Position numbers and translations under genes: made by a program. Positions 1 to 8,749 of a stretch of 64,000 nucleotides of DNA are shown piece by piece; positions within the stretch are counted from its first letter, which is position 1, and every line of letters starts with the position of its first letter. Source of the stretch: an uncultured Cellvibrio sp. (lineage in GTDB: Bacteria > Pseudomonadota > Gammaproteobacteria > Pseudomonadales > Cellvibrionaceae). The stretch spans positions 254,718-318,717 of the forward strand of contig CALFXJ010000006.1 in NCBI GenBank assembly GCA_937958105.1, written 5' to 3'. The notes beneath the pieces were generated by a model. It saw only the letters and a list, made by a program, of their open reading frames with translations. It ran no database searches and was not told where the DNA came from.

Positions 1-136
1 TGCTGGCTGATCCGGCATTAATCCGGTGATCCTGTTCACACTGTGAGATGGAACATCTACAGAATGATTGATTATCAGCAGCGACTGCAATAAACAGAGC
101 GTCAATTAGTCGCAGCTTCAGCAAACAGGTGCTGTC
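1..136. other. Left-edge noncoding stretch upstream of the first gene
   Basis: No convincing coding frame, hairpin or RNA gene is visible here. The last bases carry an AGGTG Shine-Dalgarno-like stretch just before the ATG at 137. Whether the first tens of bases are the tail of a gene outside the window cannot be decided. Confidence 0.4.
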
Positions 137-994
137 ATGAAGACGATAATAAGAACGATACGTACCGCCTTTTTCATGCTGATGGCCGGCTTGTTTGCCG
201 GCCATGCTCAGGCGCAATCTTTTTGCTTTGCTTCCGCTGGAAGCTACTACGAACAGGTGTACTGCGAGCTGCAGGCGCGGGGCGAAGCTAAAAACCTGCC
301 GCCATTTTATCAGTTCAAGCGCAACGATGCGCGTACCCAGACATTGCTGTTAAAGCGTCCCGCGTCACGTATCGGTATTGACCTGCCCATGCCCAAGGCG
401 GCCGTCGCCAGCAGGCCTTCTCCAACAAAACCTGCTGCGCCGTCAACAATAAAACCGGCGCAAAAACCACCCGTCGCATCTGCCTTAGTCACTGAGTCGT
501 CCTCCGCTTCGCGCTCCGTCTCAGGTTGCCAACTGAAAGGTGAGGAGTTGCGGTGCGGCGAGCAACGTTTTGTTCTGGTCGGCAATCGACGCAATCAGCG
601 TCTGGCTCAGGGTGTACTGGATGCCGATAACAGGATGGCCATACCGGCATATGATGGTGATATCAATGATCAGTCAGCGGTTGATGCATACCTTGCCCGC
701 GCCTATCGCCAGTACATCGAGAAGATGCATGAGATAGGTCTGGGGGGCGTCACCATGACATATGGAAAATTTCATTTTCTGTTTTTCGATTTACAGGAAA
801 AGGGACTGGATTTCAGTCAACGGTTTGAAACCATGTATGGTTTTTTGAAGAAAGACAAAGCCACCATGGGGGTCAGTGAAACGGTCAGCGCAGATGCTGA
901 GCTGACCGCTGGCGATTGTGATGCACTGGCTGACCACCTGTGGGTATGCAGCCGGGCAGGGCGGAATTATTTGTATCTGGCCCAGTCGGAATAA
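137..994 (+). CDS. Secreted protein of unknown function
   Basis: I do not recognise this 285-residue protein. Residues 1-26 look like a Sec signal peptide (basic N-terminus, hydrophobic core, cleavage after AQA). An N-terminal segment of about 60 residues containing two cysteines is followed by a proline/alanine/serine-rich linker at about 85-125. A C-terminal domain (about 130-285) is rich in aromatic and charged residues. It has cysteines near its start (SGC, LRCG) and end (GDCD, WVCSR), consistent with two disulfides in the periplasm. The start is supported by AGGTG five bases upstream. It stands alone, about 220 bases before the SIMPL gene. No catalytic motif is evident, so no function is proposed. 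Confidence 0.75.
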   Translation: MKTIIRTIRTAFFMLMAGLFAGHAQAQSFCFASAGSYYEQVYCELQARGEAKNLPPFYQFKRNDARTQTLLLKRPASRIGIDLPMPKAAVASRPSPTKPAAPSTIKPAQKPPVASALVTESSSASRSVSGCQLKGEELRCGEQRFVLVGNRRNQRLAQGVLDADNRMAIPAYDGDINDQSAVDAYLARAYRQYIEKMHEIGLGGVTMTYGKFHFLFFDLQEKGLDFSQRFETMYGFLKKDKATMGVSETVSADAELTAGDCDALADHLWVCSRAGRNYLYLAQSE

Positions 995-1212
995 GAATCT
1001 CTTGCGGGTGCCTGTGTAAAAGTCGTTAAAGATCTGTTTCGCGCATCAGCAGGTTCATACAGGGTTCAGGAACACGGGCAGATGCTTAACATGGCTTTAC
1101 AAATTTATTCAGGTATTTCCTCTATAGTGGCAGATGACACGGGGCCGCTCGCGCACCCTGCGGTTTTTCTCGGATCATCCGACAACTGATTTCTGTAACA
1201 TAAGGACACAAT

Positions 1213-1941
1213 ATGAACCGTTTACTTACTCTGGTATTGCTGCTGAGTTCTGCCGTTGCTGTTGCAAACCCACTACCTGCCAAACCGCATATCTACGTTG
1301 AGGGATCAGCGGAAATCGAAGTGATCCCCGATGTCATGACTCTCACCCTGGGACTGACAGCCGAGAATATGGATGTCGGTGTTGCCAAAGCGGATGTCGA
1401 CAAGCGCTCGGTACATCTGATCAATACATTAAAGGCCATGGATATTGAAGCGCGGGATATTGCCACCACGGCTTTGCAGGTAACCCCGGTGTACGATTAT
1501 GTCGAAGGTAAACAGGTACCACGCGGCAGCCGGGTTTATCGTCAGGTGGATATTACGCTGCGCAATCTGGAGCGCTACGGTGCCTTGATGCAGGCACTGA
1601 TGGACGCAAAAATTTCCAATACCGTGGACACTCGTCTGTCGGTATCCGATGAAAAGGTTGTCAGCGATCAGGCCCTGATCAAAGCGCTGGACGATGCACG
1701 CTCACGCGCGGCGGCGCTGGTAGAATCCCAGGGGAAAAGGTTAGGTGATGTTCACTCAATTTCAGAATTTGAACTGCGTCGTGAGGAAACCTACTTCCTA
1801 GTGCCGAATCGTCAGGTGTTTGGTGAAGCTGCACAAGGGTTTGCGGTGAGTGCGGATATGCGAATGAAATCATCCGAGCCGTTTGAGCCGGGAGTAATCC
1901 GGGCAAAAGCGAAGGTCTATGTAGTGTATCTGATCAAGTAA
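1213..1941 (+). CDS. SIMPL (DUF541) domain periplasmic protein
   Basis: The 242-residue protein has a short Sec signal peptide (cleavage near AVA, residue 18), then a mature part of the SIMPL/DUF541 type. It shows the typical opening (a VEGSAEIEVIPD-like strand and the TLTLGLTAENMDV region) and the LRNLERYGALMQALMDA helix. E. coli YggE belongs to this family and is linked to lowering oxidative stress; the biochemical role of the family is not settled. AAGGA upstream of the ATG supports the start. The next genes downstream are msrPQ, which also act in periplasmic oxidative-damage repair. A shared theme is therefore plausible, but co-transcription is not shown: an 80-base gap separates it from msrP. 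Confidence 0.88.
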   Translation: MNRLLTLVLLLSSAVAVANPLPAKPHIYVEGSAEIEVIPDVMTLTLGLTAENMDVGVAKADVDKRSVHLINTLKAMDIEARDIATTALQVTPVYDYVEGKQVPRGSRVYRQVDITLRNLERYGALMQALMDAKISNTVDTRLSVSDEKVVSDQALIKALDDARSRAAALVESQGKRLGDVHSISEFELRREETYFLVPNRQVFGEAAQGFAVSADMRMKSSEPFEPGVIRAKAKVYVVYLIK

Positions 1942-2021
1942 CCGGCGCCGTCCGCATTCAGCAGGGATGCTGCTGTTGAGAACCGCTTGAAGATAATCAC
2001 TGCATTGAACAGGTAATCATC

Positions 2022-3032
2022 ATGCTTATTAAAAAGCCGTCTGATATTCCCGCTTCAGAGATTACGCCGGAAGCTGTTTATCATGCGCGTCGGGAATTTA
2101 TGCGCGGTACTTTATCTGTCGGCCTGCTGGGGGCGGCCAGTTTTGTTTCGCCGAATCTGCTGGCAGCGCCTCAGCACGTGGCGACCGACGCGGAGAATCA
2201 GGGGCCGGACTGGCTGAGGCGTCAGGTGGCACAGGCCAGGGCGGATGGGCAGGACCTGAGTGAAAAGCTCACACCCTACGAGCATGTAACCCGCTATAAC
2301 AATTTTTATGAATTTGGTTACAACAAGAGCGATCCATCGGAAAAAAGTAAAGCCTTTAAGCCCCATCCCTGGTCAGTCGAGATCGCCGGAGAGGCCAATA
2401 AAACCGGTCGGTTTCATCTCGAAGACATCCTCAAAGGTATGGAGCTTGAGGAGCGCGTCTACCGACTGCGTTGCGTTGAGGCCTGGTCCATGGTGATTCC
2501 CTGGATAGGTTTTCCATTAGCCAGTCTGTTAAAGCGTTTTGAGCCTACCGGAAACGCAAAATACGTAGCATTTACCACGATTAAAAAGCCCGAGCAGATG
2601 CCGGGTCAGAAAAGCGCCTTCAGCAGTATTGACTGGCCTTATGTGGAAGGTTTGCGCATGGATGAAGCCATGCATCCGCTCACGATTCTGGCCGTGGGCT
2701 TGTATGGAAAAGCATTGCCTAACCAGAACGGCGCGCCCCTGCGACTGGTCGTGCCTTGGAAGTATGGATTTAAAAGTATTAAATCCATCGTGAAGATTGA
2801 GTTTACCGAGAAAGAGCCACCGACCACCTGGAACCTCAGCGCGCCCCAGGAATACGGGTTTTATGCGAATGTAAATCCCAAGGTCGATCATCCGCGCTGG
2901 AGTCAGGCGACGGAGCGGCGTCTGCCGAGCGGGTTGTTCAGCCCGAATATCATTGATACCCAGTTATTCAATGGCTATGCCGATCAGGTTGCGCATCTCT
3001 ATCAGGGGATGGATCTGAAAAAATACTACTGA
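2022..3032 (+). CDS. msrP: Protein-methionine-sulfoxide reductase catalytic subunit MsrP
   Basis: A 336-residue molybdopterin oxidoreductase of the YedY/MsrP family, which reduces methionine sulfoxide in oxidised periplasmic proteins. A twin-arginine signal (RREFMRG at residues 23-29, then a hydrophobic stretch to about 49) indicates Tat export of the folded cofactor-loaded enzyme. Cys151 in the RLRCVEAW motif is the expected molybdenum ligand. Length and layout match the family over its whole length. msrQ, the haem membrane partner that supplies electrons, follows after about 50 bases, giving the usual msrPQ order. A SIMPL protein lies upstream. I see nothing unusual in the gene. Confidence 0.95.
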   Translation: MLIKKPSDIPASEITPEAVYHARREFMRGTLSVGLLGAASFVSPNLLAAPQHVATDAENQGPDWLRRQVAQARADGQDLSEKLTPYEHVTRYNNFYEFGYNKSDPSEKSKAFKPHPWSVEIAGEANKTGRFHLEDILKGMELEERVYRLRCVEAWSMVIPWIGFPLASLLKRFEPTGNAKYVAFTTIKKPEQMPGQKSAFSSIDWPYVEGLRMDEAMHPLTILAVGLYGKALPNQNGAPLRLVVPWKYGFKSIKSIVKIEFTEKEPPTTWNLSAPQEYGFYANVNPKVDHPRWSQATERRLPSGLFSPNIIDTQLFNGYADQVAHLYQGMDLKKYY

Positions 3033-3080
3033 CACCTGTCGCATCGACGGCCACGGCGACCTTAATTCCAGGTCGGGTCA

Positions 3081-3722
3081 GTGGCCGCGCTGGCTGGTCC
3101 AACAACAACCGGGCTACTCACCGTGCAATTGACTACTTTCTGGCGACGCTGGCTGATATTTATTGTTGCCCTTATTCCTCTGATCTGGTTGACGTTTAAC
3201 ACCATCACGCAACAATTGGGTGCAGACCCCGCCAAAACCATTGTCCTTTATACCGGCGAGTGGACACTCTATTTTCTGTTTATCACCTTATCAATAACGC
3301 CGCTGCGACGGTTGTTGAAATGGAACTGGCTGATGCCTCATCGGCGGATGCTGGGGCTCTTCGCATTGTTTTACGGGGTATTACACCTGCTGTCTTATGC
3401 TGTGTTTATCCTGGGACTGGATCTGGGCCGTCTGGCTGCGGAAACCATCAAGCGGCCGTATATCACAGCGGGGTTTCCGGCACTGCTGATTCTGATTGTG
3501 CTGGGTATTACCTCGACCCAAGCCATGGTGCGGCGTCTGGGTAAGAACTGGGCCAGATTGCATCGGCTGGTGTATCTGGCATTAATCCTGGCCTGGATAC
3601 ATGTGCTGTGGCAGGTGCGGTCGAGTTATTTCGAAGCGACGGTCTACGGGGCTATTGCCTTGTGTTTGCTGGGAATACGCGTGTATTTCTTATGGCGCAA
3701 ACGGCAAGCACGCAGCGGTTAA
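3081..3722 (+). CDS. msrQ: MsrQ haem-binding membrane subunit of the MsrPQ system
   Basis: A 213-residue integral membrane protein of the YedZ/MsrQ ferric-reductase-like family. It has about six hydrophobic helices and conserved histidines in helix contexts (HRRMLGLFALFYGVLHLL, the ARLHRLVYLALILAWIHVLW region) that fit b-type haem ligation. It passes electrons from the respiratory chain or flavin reductase to periplasmic MsrP. The start is uncertain. GTG at 3081 is given because AGGT precedes it, but the in-frame GTG at 3123 would give a shorter N-terminus more like E. coli MsrQ. A bidirectional terminator follows the gene, closing the msrPQ unit. Confidence 0.93.
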   Translation: MAALAGPTTTGLLTVQLTTFWRRWLIFIVALIPLIWLTFNTITQQLGADPAKTIVLYTGEWTLYFLFITLSITPLRRLLKWNWLMPHRRMLGLFALFYGVLHLLSYAVFILGLDLGRLAAETIKRPYITAGFPALLILIVLGITSTQAMVRRLGKNWARLHRLVYLALILAWIHVLWQVRSSYFEATVYGAIALCLLGIRVYFLWRKRQARSG

Positions 3723-3770
3723 GAAGACGGTTTTGCCTGCGGTGTGCATAAAAGGTGTCATGGAATACGC

Positions 3771-3805
3771 AAAAAAAAAGCCCCGCAAAAACGGGGCTTT
3801 TTTTA
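3771..3805. terminator. Bidirectional rho-independent terminator between msrQ and efp
   Basis: A 7-bp GC-rich stem (AGCCCCG / CGGGGCT, positions 3779-3785 and 3792-3798) is flanked by an A-run on the left and a T-run on the right. It can therefore stop transcription from both convergent genes. Confidence 0.9.
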
Positions 3806-3820
3806 TTGATCCGGTTTCGC

Positions 3821-4387
3821 TTACGCCTTGGCGCGCGACTTGTATTCACCGGTGCGGGTGTCGATAGAGATAAGATCACCGATCTCTACGAATGCCGATA
3901 CCTGCAGTTCAGTACCGTTGTTCAAACGAGCGGTTTTCATCACTTTACCGGAGGTGTCGCCACGTACTGCCGGTTCGGTGTAGGCGATTTCACGCACGAT
4001 GGTGGTAGGTGGAGTAATTGAGATTACACGCCCTTCGTAGAATACCGCTTCACAGACATCCTGCATGCCGTCTTCGATGTACAGCAGCAGATCGCCCAGG
4101 TCTTCTTTAGCGATCTCGTACTGTTCGTAGTCAGCGTCAACGAACACGTACATAGGATCAGCGTAGTAAGAGTAGGTGACTTCTTTGCGATCGAGGATGA
4201 TGTCTTCGAACTTGTCGTCGGCTTTGTAAACAGTTTCGGTAGCAATGTTGTTCAGCAGGTTCTTCAGCTTCATCTTAACAACGGCAGCGTTGCGGCCTGA
4301 CTTGTTAAACTCCGCTTTCTGGATAACCCAGGGTGAGCCGTCGATGCTGATAACATGACCGGCGCGCAGTTCTTGTGCTGTTTTCAT
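3821..4387 (-). CDS. efp: Translation elongation factor P, arginine-32 rhamnosylation type
   Basis: EF-P (188 residues) binds between the P and E sites and relieves ribosome stalling at polyproline. The KOW-like N-terminal domain carries the modification loop NKSGRN, with Arg32 at the tip where E. coli EF-P has the beta-lysylated lysine. This is the variant modified by EarP with dTDP-rhamnose, and the earP gene lies directly upstream on the same strand (38-base gap). The two OB domains and the C-terminal DTRTGEYKSR signature are intact. The start is set at MKTAQEL; a further ATG four codons upstream (4399) is less likely, because family members begin with MKTAQ. Confidence 0.97.
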   Translation of the reverse strand: MKTAQELRAGHVISIDGSPWVIQKAEFNKSGRNAAVVKMKLKNLLNNIATETVYKADDKFEDIILDRKEVTYSYYADPMYVFVDADYEQYEIAKEDLGDLLLYIEDGMQDVCEAVFYEGRVISITPPTTIVREIAYTEPAVRGDTSGKVMKTARLNNGTELQVSAFVEIGDLISIDTRTGEYKSRAKA

Positions 4388-4424
4388 GACGAATCCCAAA
4401 ATTGATGATTAAAAACGGCGGCTA

Positions 4425-5576
4425 CTATAGCGGTTTTTTACAGAATTGCACCAGTTTTGCAGCCAAATCCCCCAAAGAATTTAGGTCCTGTTCCCAGTTC
4501 TGGCTATAGCGCTGCCACTCCGACAGCCTCTCCAGGCACTGGTTCCAGGGGGGCTGGCAGTCAAATCCACGATTCCATGCCCCCCACAGGGCATCTACAG
4601 CCTCGCCCAGCTCAGTGGACATGTCCGCCCGGTAACGCTGGAGAAAGGCCTCCAGCTTAGCCAGGTGCGCATCGTCTTCCTGGGGGTAGATATGCCAGAC
4701 CAGCGGCCGCGCTGCCCATTGCGCGCGGACAAAGGAGTCCTCGCCCCGCACGAAATTGAGATGGCAGCCCCAGAGCAGCCGATCGTACTGATCCTGGCTT
4801 AGAAACGGGATCACCTGGAGCGTCAGCTGATCCCGTCGGATGACGTCTCCCGGGGCAAGCGTGATTCCCAGATGCTGGCAGATCAATGGCAGGATCTTGC
4901 CTTCCGGCACCAGACAATGGACTGCTTGGGGAGAGTTCCGCCAGTTGTCCAGCAGGGAATAAATAGCGGAATTTTCGTAGCTGAACAGAGAGATCAGCAG
5001 GGCATCCGGCTGCTCCACAACGCCCAGCGCGGCGAGAAATTGGCTTCGCAGGTCGGCAGATTGCTGAAAGGCAGCACGTTGCTCGCGCAGCCGGGCTTCG
5101 CACAGCAGTCCACCGGTGCGCTCGGTAAAACCGGGGAAGAAGAAGGTTTTGGTAAGGCCATTCTGCGGGTGGATGGACCGCATACCGTGACAGTCGTCAA
5201 TCCAGGCTTCTGCACTGAGGTATTCAAGGTTCAGCCAGACGGGACGCGGGTTACGGGCGGCCATGGCGTCTATGTAGTTCGGGGGAAGATCGCAGGCAAA
5301 GGCCTCAATCACCACGTCAGCGATCTCGGTTGTGGTAGCTTCCGGGGTCCAGAGAATTACTTCGATCCCGCTGACCACCTGGTGGGATTCCTCCGTGGCG
5401 CTGGGCCAGAGCCTGCGCAGTGCCTTGATGTCGTCCAGCCAAAGGCGCACCGACAGGTTATATTCCGTCCGCAGTTGACGGGCAAGGCGCCAGCAGACGC
5501 CGATATCGCCGTAGTTGTCGATCACGCGACAAAAGATGTCCCAACGTTGAGGAGTTTGATCAAGCGAAGTCTTCAT
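4425..5576 (-). CDS. earP: EarP, EF-P arginine rhamnosyltransferase
   Basis: A 383-residue protein of the former DUF2331 family, an inverting GT-B-like glycosyltransferase. It moves rhamnose from dTDP-rhamnose to Arg32 of EF-P. The N-terminal motif RVIDNYGDIGVCWRLARQL contains Asp20 and Asp24, matching the catalytic aspartates known in Pseudomonas EarP. The C-terminal part (NFVRGEDSFVRAQWAARPLVWHIYPQEDD) is the nucleotide-sugar binding signature. The start is placed at MKTSLDQ; the frame is open about 40 codons further, but that extension is unlike the family. It lies just upstream of efp, an arrangement seen in many EarP-encoding bacteria. The dTDP-rhamnose genes are not in this window. Confidence 0.96.
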   Translation of the reverse strand: MKTSLDQTPQRWDIFCRVIDNYGDIGVCWRLARQLRTEYNLSVRLWLDDIKALRRLWPSATEESHQVVSGIEVILWTPEATTTEIADVVIEAFACDLPPNYIDAMAARNPRPVWLNLEYLSAEAWIDDCHGMRSIHPQNGLTKTFFFPGFTERTGGLLCEARLREQRAAFQQSADLRSQFLAALGVVEQPDALLISLFSYENSAIYSLLDNWRNSPQAVHCLVPEGKILPLICQHLGITLAPGDVIRRDQLTLQVIPFLSQDQYDRLLWGCHLNFVRGEDSFVRAQWAARPLVWHIYPQEDDAHLAKLEAFLQRYRADMSTELGEAVDALWGAWNRGFDCQPPWNQCLERLSEWQRYSQNWEQDLNSLGDLAAKLVQFCKKPL

Positions 5577-5719
5577 GGCATTCACGTCAGGCGGGTTAGC
5601 GGTAGAACGAAAAGCCGCCAGTCTACCAGCTTGAAATCGGCAGACGTTATTGCCAATGTGAAGAATTGCTGCGAGAGTGGCGCCCTGAGAGCAATCCATG
5701 AAGAATGAAAGAGGTCGTT

Positions 5720-6256
5720 ATGCCATCTCTGCAGGATCAATTACTTAAAGCGGGCTTGGTTGATAAGAAGCAGGTCAAGCAGGCCAACAAGGAAAAGCGC
5801 AAGCAAACCAACCTTGCCCGTCGCTCAACCGAAGCGGTCGTTGATGAGGTCAAGCAGCAGGCGGAGCAGGCACGTCAGGAAAAGGCGGCCCGTGATCGCG
5901 AATTAAACCGGCAGCGCGATCAGGAGATGCAGAACCGGGCGATTGCCGCACAGATCAAGCAGCTGGTGGACAACAACCGGCAGCCCAAGGGCGGCGATGT
6001 TGAATACAACTTTACCGACGGCAAGCACATCAAGAAAATTCGCGTAACGCCGACGATCCAGCAGCAGTTAATCCGCGGACAATTGACCATTGTGAAATCA
6101 GTGGATGAGTACGAGCTGGTACCGCGTGTCATCGCCGACAAGATTGCTGTGCGCGATCCTGCCTGTGTACTGGTTGCTAACACCCGGTCTGCCAGTGACA
6201 CTAACGAGGACGATCCCTACGCTGATTACGTCATTCCGGATGATCTGATGTGGTAA
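5720..6256 (+). CDS. DUF2058 family protein (YaiL-like)
   Basis: A 178-residue highly charged protein of the DUF2058 family, sometimes annotated as nucleoprotein/polynucleotide-associated. The N-terminus (SLQDQLLKAGLVDKKQ) is characteristic and is followed by a long Lys/Arg/Gln/Glu-rich helix (about 20-85) likely to be coiled coil. A compact C-terminal domain (about 90-165) contains FTDGKHIKKIRV and the LVPRVIADKI segment. No signal peptide or membrane segment is present, so it should be cytoplasmic. AGAGG six bases before ATG 5720 sets the start. It is divergent from earP. Biochemical function is unknown. Confidence 0.85.
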   Translation: MPSLQDQLLKAGLVDKKQVKQANKEKRKQTNLARRSTEAVVDEVKQQAEQARQEKAARDRELNRQRDQEMQNRAIAAQIKQLVDNNRQPKGGDVEYNFTDGKHIKKIRVTPTIQQQLIRGQLTIVKSVDEYELVPRVIADKIAVRDPACVLVANTRSASDTNEDDPYADYVIPDDLMW

Positions 6257-6309
6257 TCCGCAGCCGGGACCCTGTCCCGGCCTGACTTAACCGTGGATGC
6301 GGTGCAACT

Positions 6310-6564
6310 ATGCTTATGCTGAAAAATCCCATCACTGCGATCCTTCGCAGTCAATCGCCTCGCGGTATTAAGGTCATTGCCTTAAGTCTGTTCCTGGTAC
6401 TCGCCTGCGCCGCTCCAATGATGCTGTACGTCGTGTTCGGCCCGGAAGATGGCAACCCTGTTGGCCTGGGCTTCCTCTTCGCCGGCGGCGCATTGATCGC
6501 CCACGTCGGCTTCACCATAGGTCTGCTGCTGCTGATCTGGGATACCTTCATCAAAAAGAAATAA
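6310..6564 (+). CDS. Small two-helix membrane protein
   Basis: An 84-residue protein with two predicted membrane spans (about 20-43 and 50-78) joined by a short GPEDGNP loop, with basic residues at both ends. The positive ends suggest both termini are cytoplasmic. I do not recognise a family. The ATG at 6310 is used, but a second ATG two codons later is equally possible; the upstream Shine-Dalgarno sequence is weak. It follows the DUF2058 gene by about 50 bases on the same strand and is followed by two REP-like repeats. Confidence 0.6.
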   Translation: MLMLKNPITAILRSQSPRGIKVIALSLFLVLACAAPMMLYVVFGPEDGNPVGLGFLFAGGALIAHVGFTIGLLLLIWDTFIKKK

Positions 6565-6576
6565 ACCCAACCCCAA

Positions 6577-6611
6577 TGTAGGTCGGATTAGCGAAGCGTA
6601 ATCCGACACCC
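6577..6611 (+). repeat. REP-like palindromic repeat, copy A
   Basis: GTAG tetranucleotide followed by arms GGTCGGATTAGC and GCGTAATCCGAC around a GAA loop, with one bulged G on the right. This is one of eight copies in the window, located just after the small membrane protein gene. Confidence 0.88.
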
Positions 6612-6642
6612 AGGCAGGTTCTCCAATAATTCTTACGCATCA

Positions 6643-6676
6643 GTAGGTCGGATTAGCGAAGCGTAATCCGACACCC
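6643..6676 (+). repeat. REP-like palindromic repeat, copy B
   Basis: Identical core to copy A and in the same orientation, 31 bases further on. The pair lies between the convergent small membrane protein gene and the ABC transporter gene. Confidence 0.88.
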
Positions 6677-6688
6677 TCATAACAACCA

Positions 6689-8518
6689 TCAAACCTCACC
6701 CAGAAAACCACCGGATTGATGCGCCCAGAGCTGTGCATAAAGCCCGCCAAGCGCAATAAGCTCCGTATGCGTACCTTGCTCAACAATACGTCCCTGATCC
6801 AGAACGATCAGGCGATCCAGCGCTGCGATGGTCGACAGGCGATGCGCGATGGCGATAACGGTTTTGCCTTCCATCAGCGTCGTCAGGTTTGCCTGAATGG
6901 CTGCTTCAACCTCTGAGTCCAGGGCTGAGGTTGCTTCGTCCAAAATCAGAATCGGAGCATCTTTGATCAGCACCCGCGCAATGGCGATCCGCTGACGTTG
7001 ACCACCGGATAATTTCACCCCGCGCTCCCCCACGTGCGCGTCATAGCCGGTACGATTTTTCCCGTCATTGAGCTGCAGGATAAATTCATGGGCCTCTGCC
7101 TGGCGGGCCGCGCGAATCATATCTTCTTCAGTCGCGTCAGGTTTGCCGTACAGCAGGTTATCGCGCACCGAACGATGCAACAGAGAGGTGTCCTGCGTGA
7201 CCATGCCGATGCGCGCGCGCAGACTTTCCTGAGAAACTTCCGCAATATTCTTGCCGTCGATGAGAATTCTCCCGGACTCCACGTCATAAAAACGCATCAA
7301 CAGGTTCACCAGCGTGGATTTACCGGAACCGGAGCGGCCCACCAGACCAATTTTTTCACCCGGCTTGATATCTAGAGAAAAGCCATCAATAACGCCGCTG
7401 CCTTTACCGTAATGAAAACTCACCTTGTCAAACGTGATACCACCTTTCTGAATGGGCAGGGCGGGAGCATTGGGCACATCCTGCACATCGCGGGGACGGG
7501 ACAAGGTATTCAGACCGTCACGCGCCGTACCAATATTTTCAAACAGGGAGGACACTTCCCACATGATCCATTGGGCCATGCCATTCAAGCGCAGCACCAG
7601 ACCCACCGCTGCCGCGATGGCGCCGGTGGAGATGGCGGAGGTAGTCCAGAGCCAGACGGACAGTGCAGTAACAGAAAAAATCAGCAGTGCAGTCAGAGTC
7701 CAGACGCCACTGTTCAGCAAGGTGGCGAGGCGCATCTGCCGATAGACCGTTGTCAGAAAATGCTCCATGCCTTCTCGTGCATAAGCGGCTTCGCGTTGCG
7801 AGTGAGAAAATAATTTAACGGTGGAGATATTGGTATAGGTATCCACCAGCCGCCCCGTCATATCGGAACGTGCATCAGCCTGTTCTGCCGATACCTTGGC
7901 AAGGCGGGGAAGAAAGTAATACAACAGTGCGACGTAACAGACGAACCAGACCAGCAGGGGGATCGTCAGACGATAATCGAGTGAGGCCACGAGTATCAGC
8001 ATCCCGGTAAAATACACGGCAACATACAGCATGACATCCAGCAACTTCATGACTGTTTCACGCACCGCCAAGGCAGTCTGCATGACTTTGGTTGCTACCC
8101 GCCCAGCAAATTCATTCTGATAAAAGGACAGACTCTGGCCCAGCAGATAGCGGTGAGCCTGCCAGCGAATCCGCATGGGGTAATTCCCCAGTAGCGTCTG
8201 ATGGATAACAGTTGAATGCAGGAAGACCGCACAGGGAAGGGCAAGCAATATCACCACTGCCATCACGATCAATTCTTTGCCGGACTCGGCGAATAAACTG
8301 GTCGGCGTATGCGCGTTGAGTTTGTCGACGAGTTCACCTAAGAATCCGAACAGGGAAACCTCCATCACCGCCACAGCACCAGTAAGCAGCGCCATAAACA
8401 GCAGATGAATCTCAATGCCGCGGGTGTAATGGCGACAGAACGCAAACAAAGTTTTAGGTGGTTGCTGCGGGTCCTGGGGCGGGAAGGGTTTAATCAGCTT
8501 TTCAAAAAATGTAAACAT
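6689..8518 (-). CDS. Fused ABC exporter (permease plus ATPase)
   Basis: A 609-residue half-transporter of the ABCB/MsbA type that acts as a homodimer in the inner membrane. An N-terminal six-helix permease (about 30-320) precedes the nucleotide-binding domain (about 355-600). The domain has a Walker A motif (GRSGSGKST), Q-loop, LSGGQ signature, Walker B with ILILDEATSALD and the H-loop IAIAHRLST. The substrate cannot be told from sequence; lipid or drug export are usual for the group. The start is placed at MFTFFEKL rather than five codons earlier. No periplasmic partner gene is adjacent, so it is not part of an obvious tripartite pump. Confidence 0.93.
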   Translation of the reverse strand: MFTFFEKLIKPFPPQDPQQPPKTLFAFCRHYTRGIEIHLLFMALLTGAVAVMEVSLFGFLGELVDKLNAHTPTSLFAESGKELIVMAVVILLALPCAVFLHSTVIHQTLLGNYPMRIRWQAHRYLLGQSLSFYQNEFAGRVATKVMQTALAVRETVMKLLDVMLYVAVYFTGMLILVASLDYRLTIPLLVWFVCYVALLYYFLPRLAKVSAEQADARSDMTGRLVDTYTNISTVKLFSHSQREAAYAREGMEHFLTTVYRQMRLATLLNSGVWTLTALLIFSVTALSVWLWTTSAISTGAIAAAVGLVLRLNGMAQWIMWEVSSLFENIGTARDGLNTLSRPRDVQDVPNAPALPIQKGGITFDKVSFHYGKGSGVIDGFSLDIKPGEKIGLVGRSGSGKSTLVNLLMRFYDVESGRILIDGKNIAEVSQESLRARIGMVTQDTSLLHRSVRDNLLYGKPDATEEDMIRAARQAEAHEFILQLNDGKNRTGYDAHVGERGVKLSGGQRQRIAIARVLIKDAPILILDEATSALDSEVEAAIQANLTTLMEGKTVIAIAHRLSTIAALDRLIVLDQGRIVEQGTHTELIALGGLYAQLWAHQSGGFLGEV

Positions 8519-8749
8519 GGTGACCAACATCAATCAGCGTGAGCCTGATTTGTTCGGATGAGACATCACACATTGGATGTCATCGGACAGGTAAAAGGCC
8601 GTGGTTTAAAATCGGCGGCCAGTCTATCATTTCACTGTCTGCTGCGCTCGGTAAATGAGCAGACCGCCGACACCTTTGGACATTTCTTTACAATTTGTTG
8701 GTGCTTAAAGAATAACCACATCGCGTATTTGCAATTCAGAGAAGATGCT

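Noticed and set aside
4872..5708. Long open frame on the plus strand opposite earP
   Set aside because: It is the antisense shadow of a clear EarP gene and has no protein-like pattern of its own.
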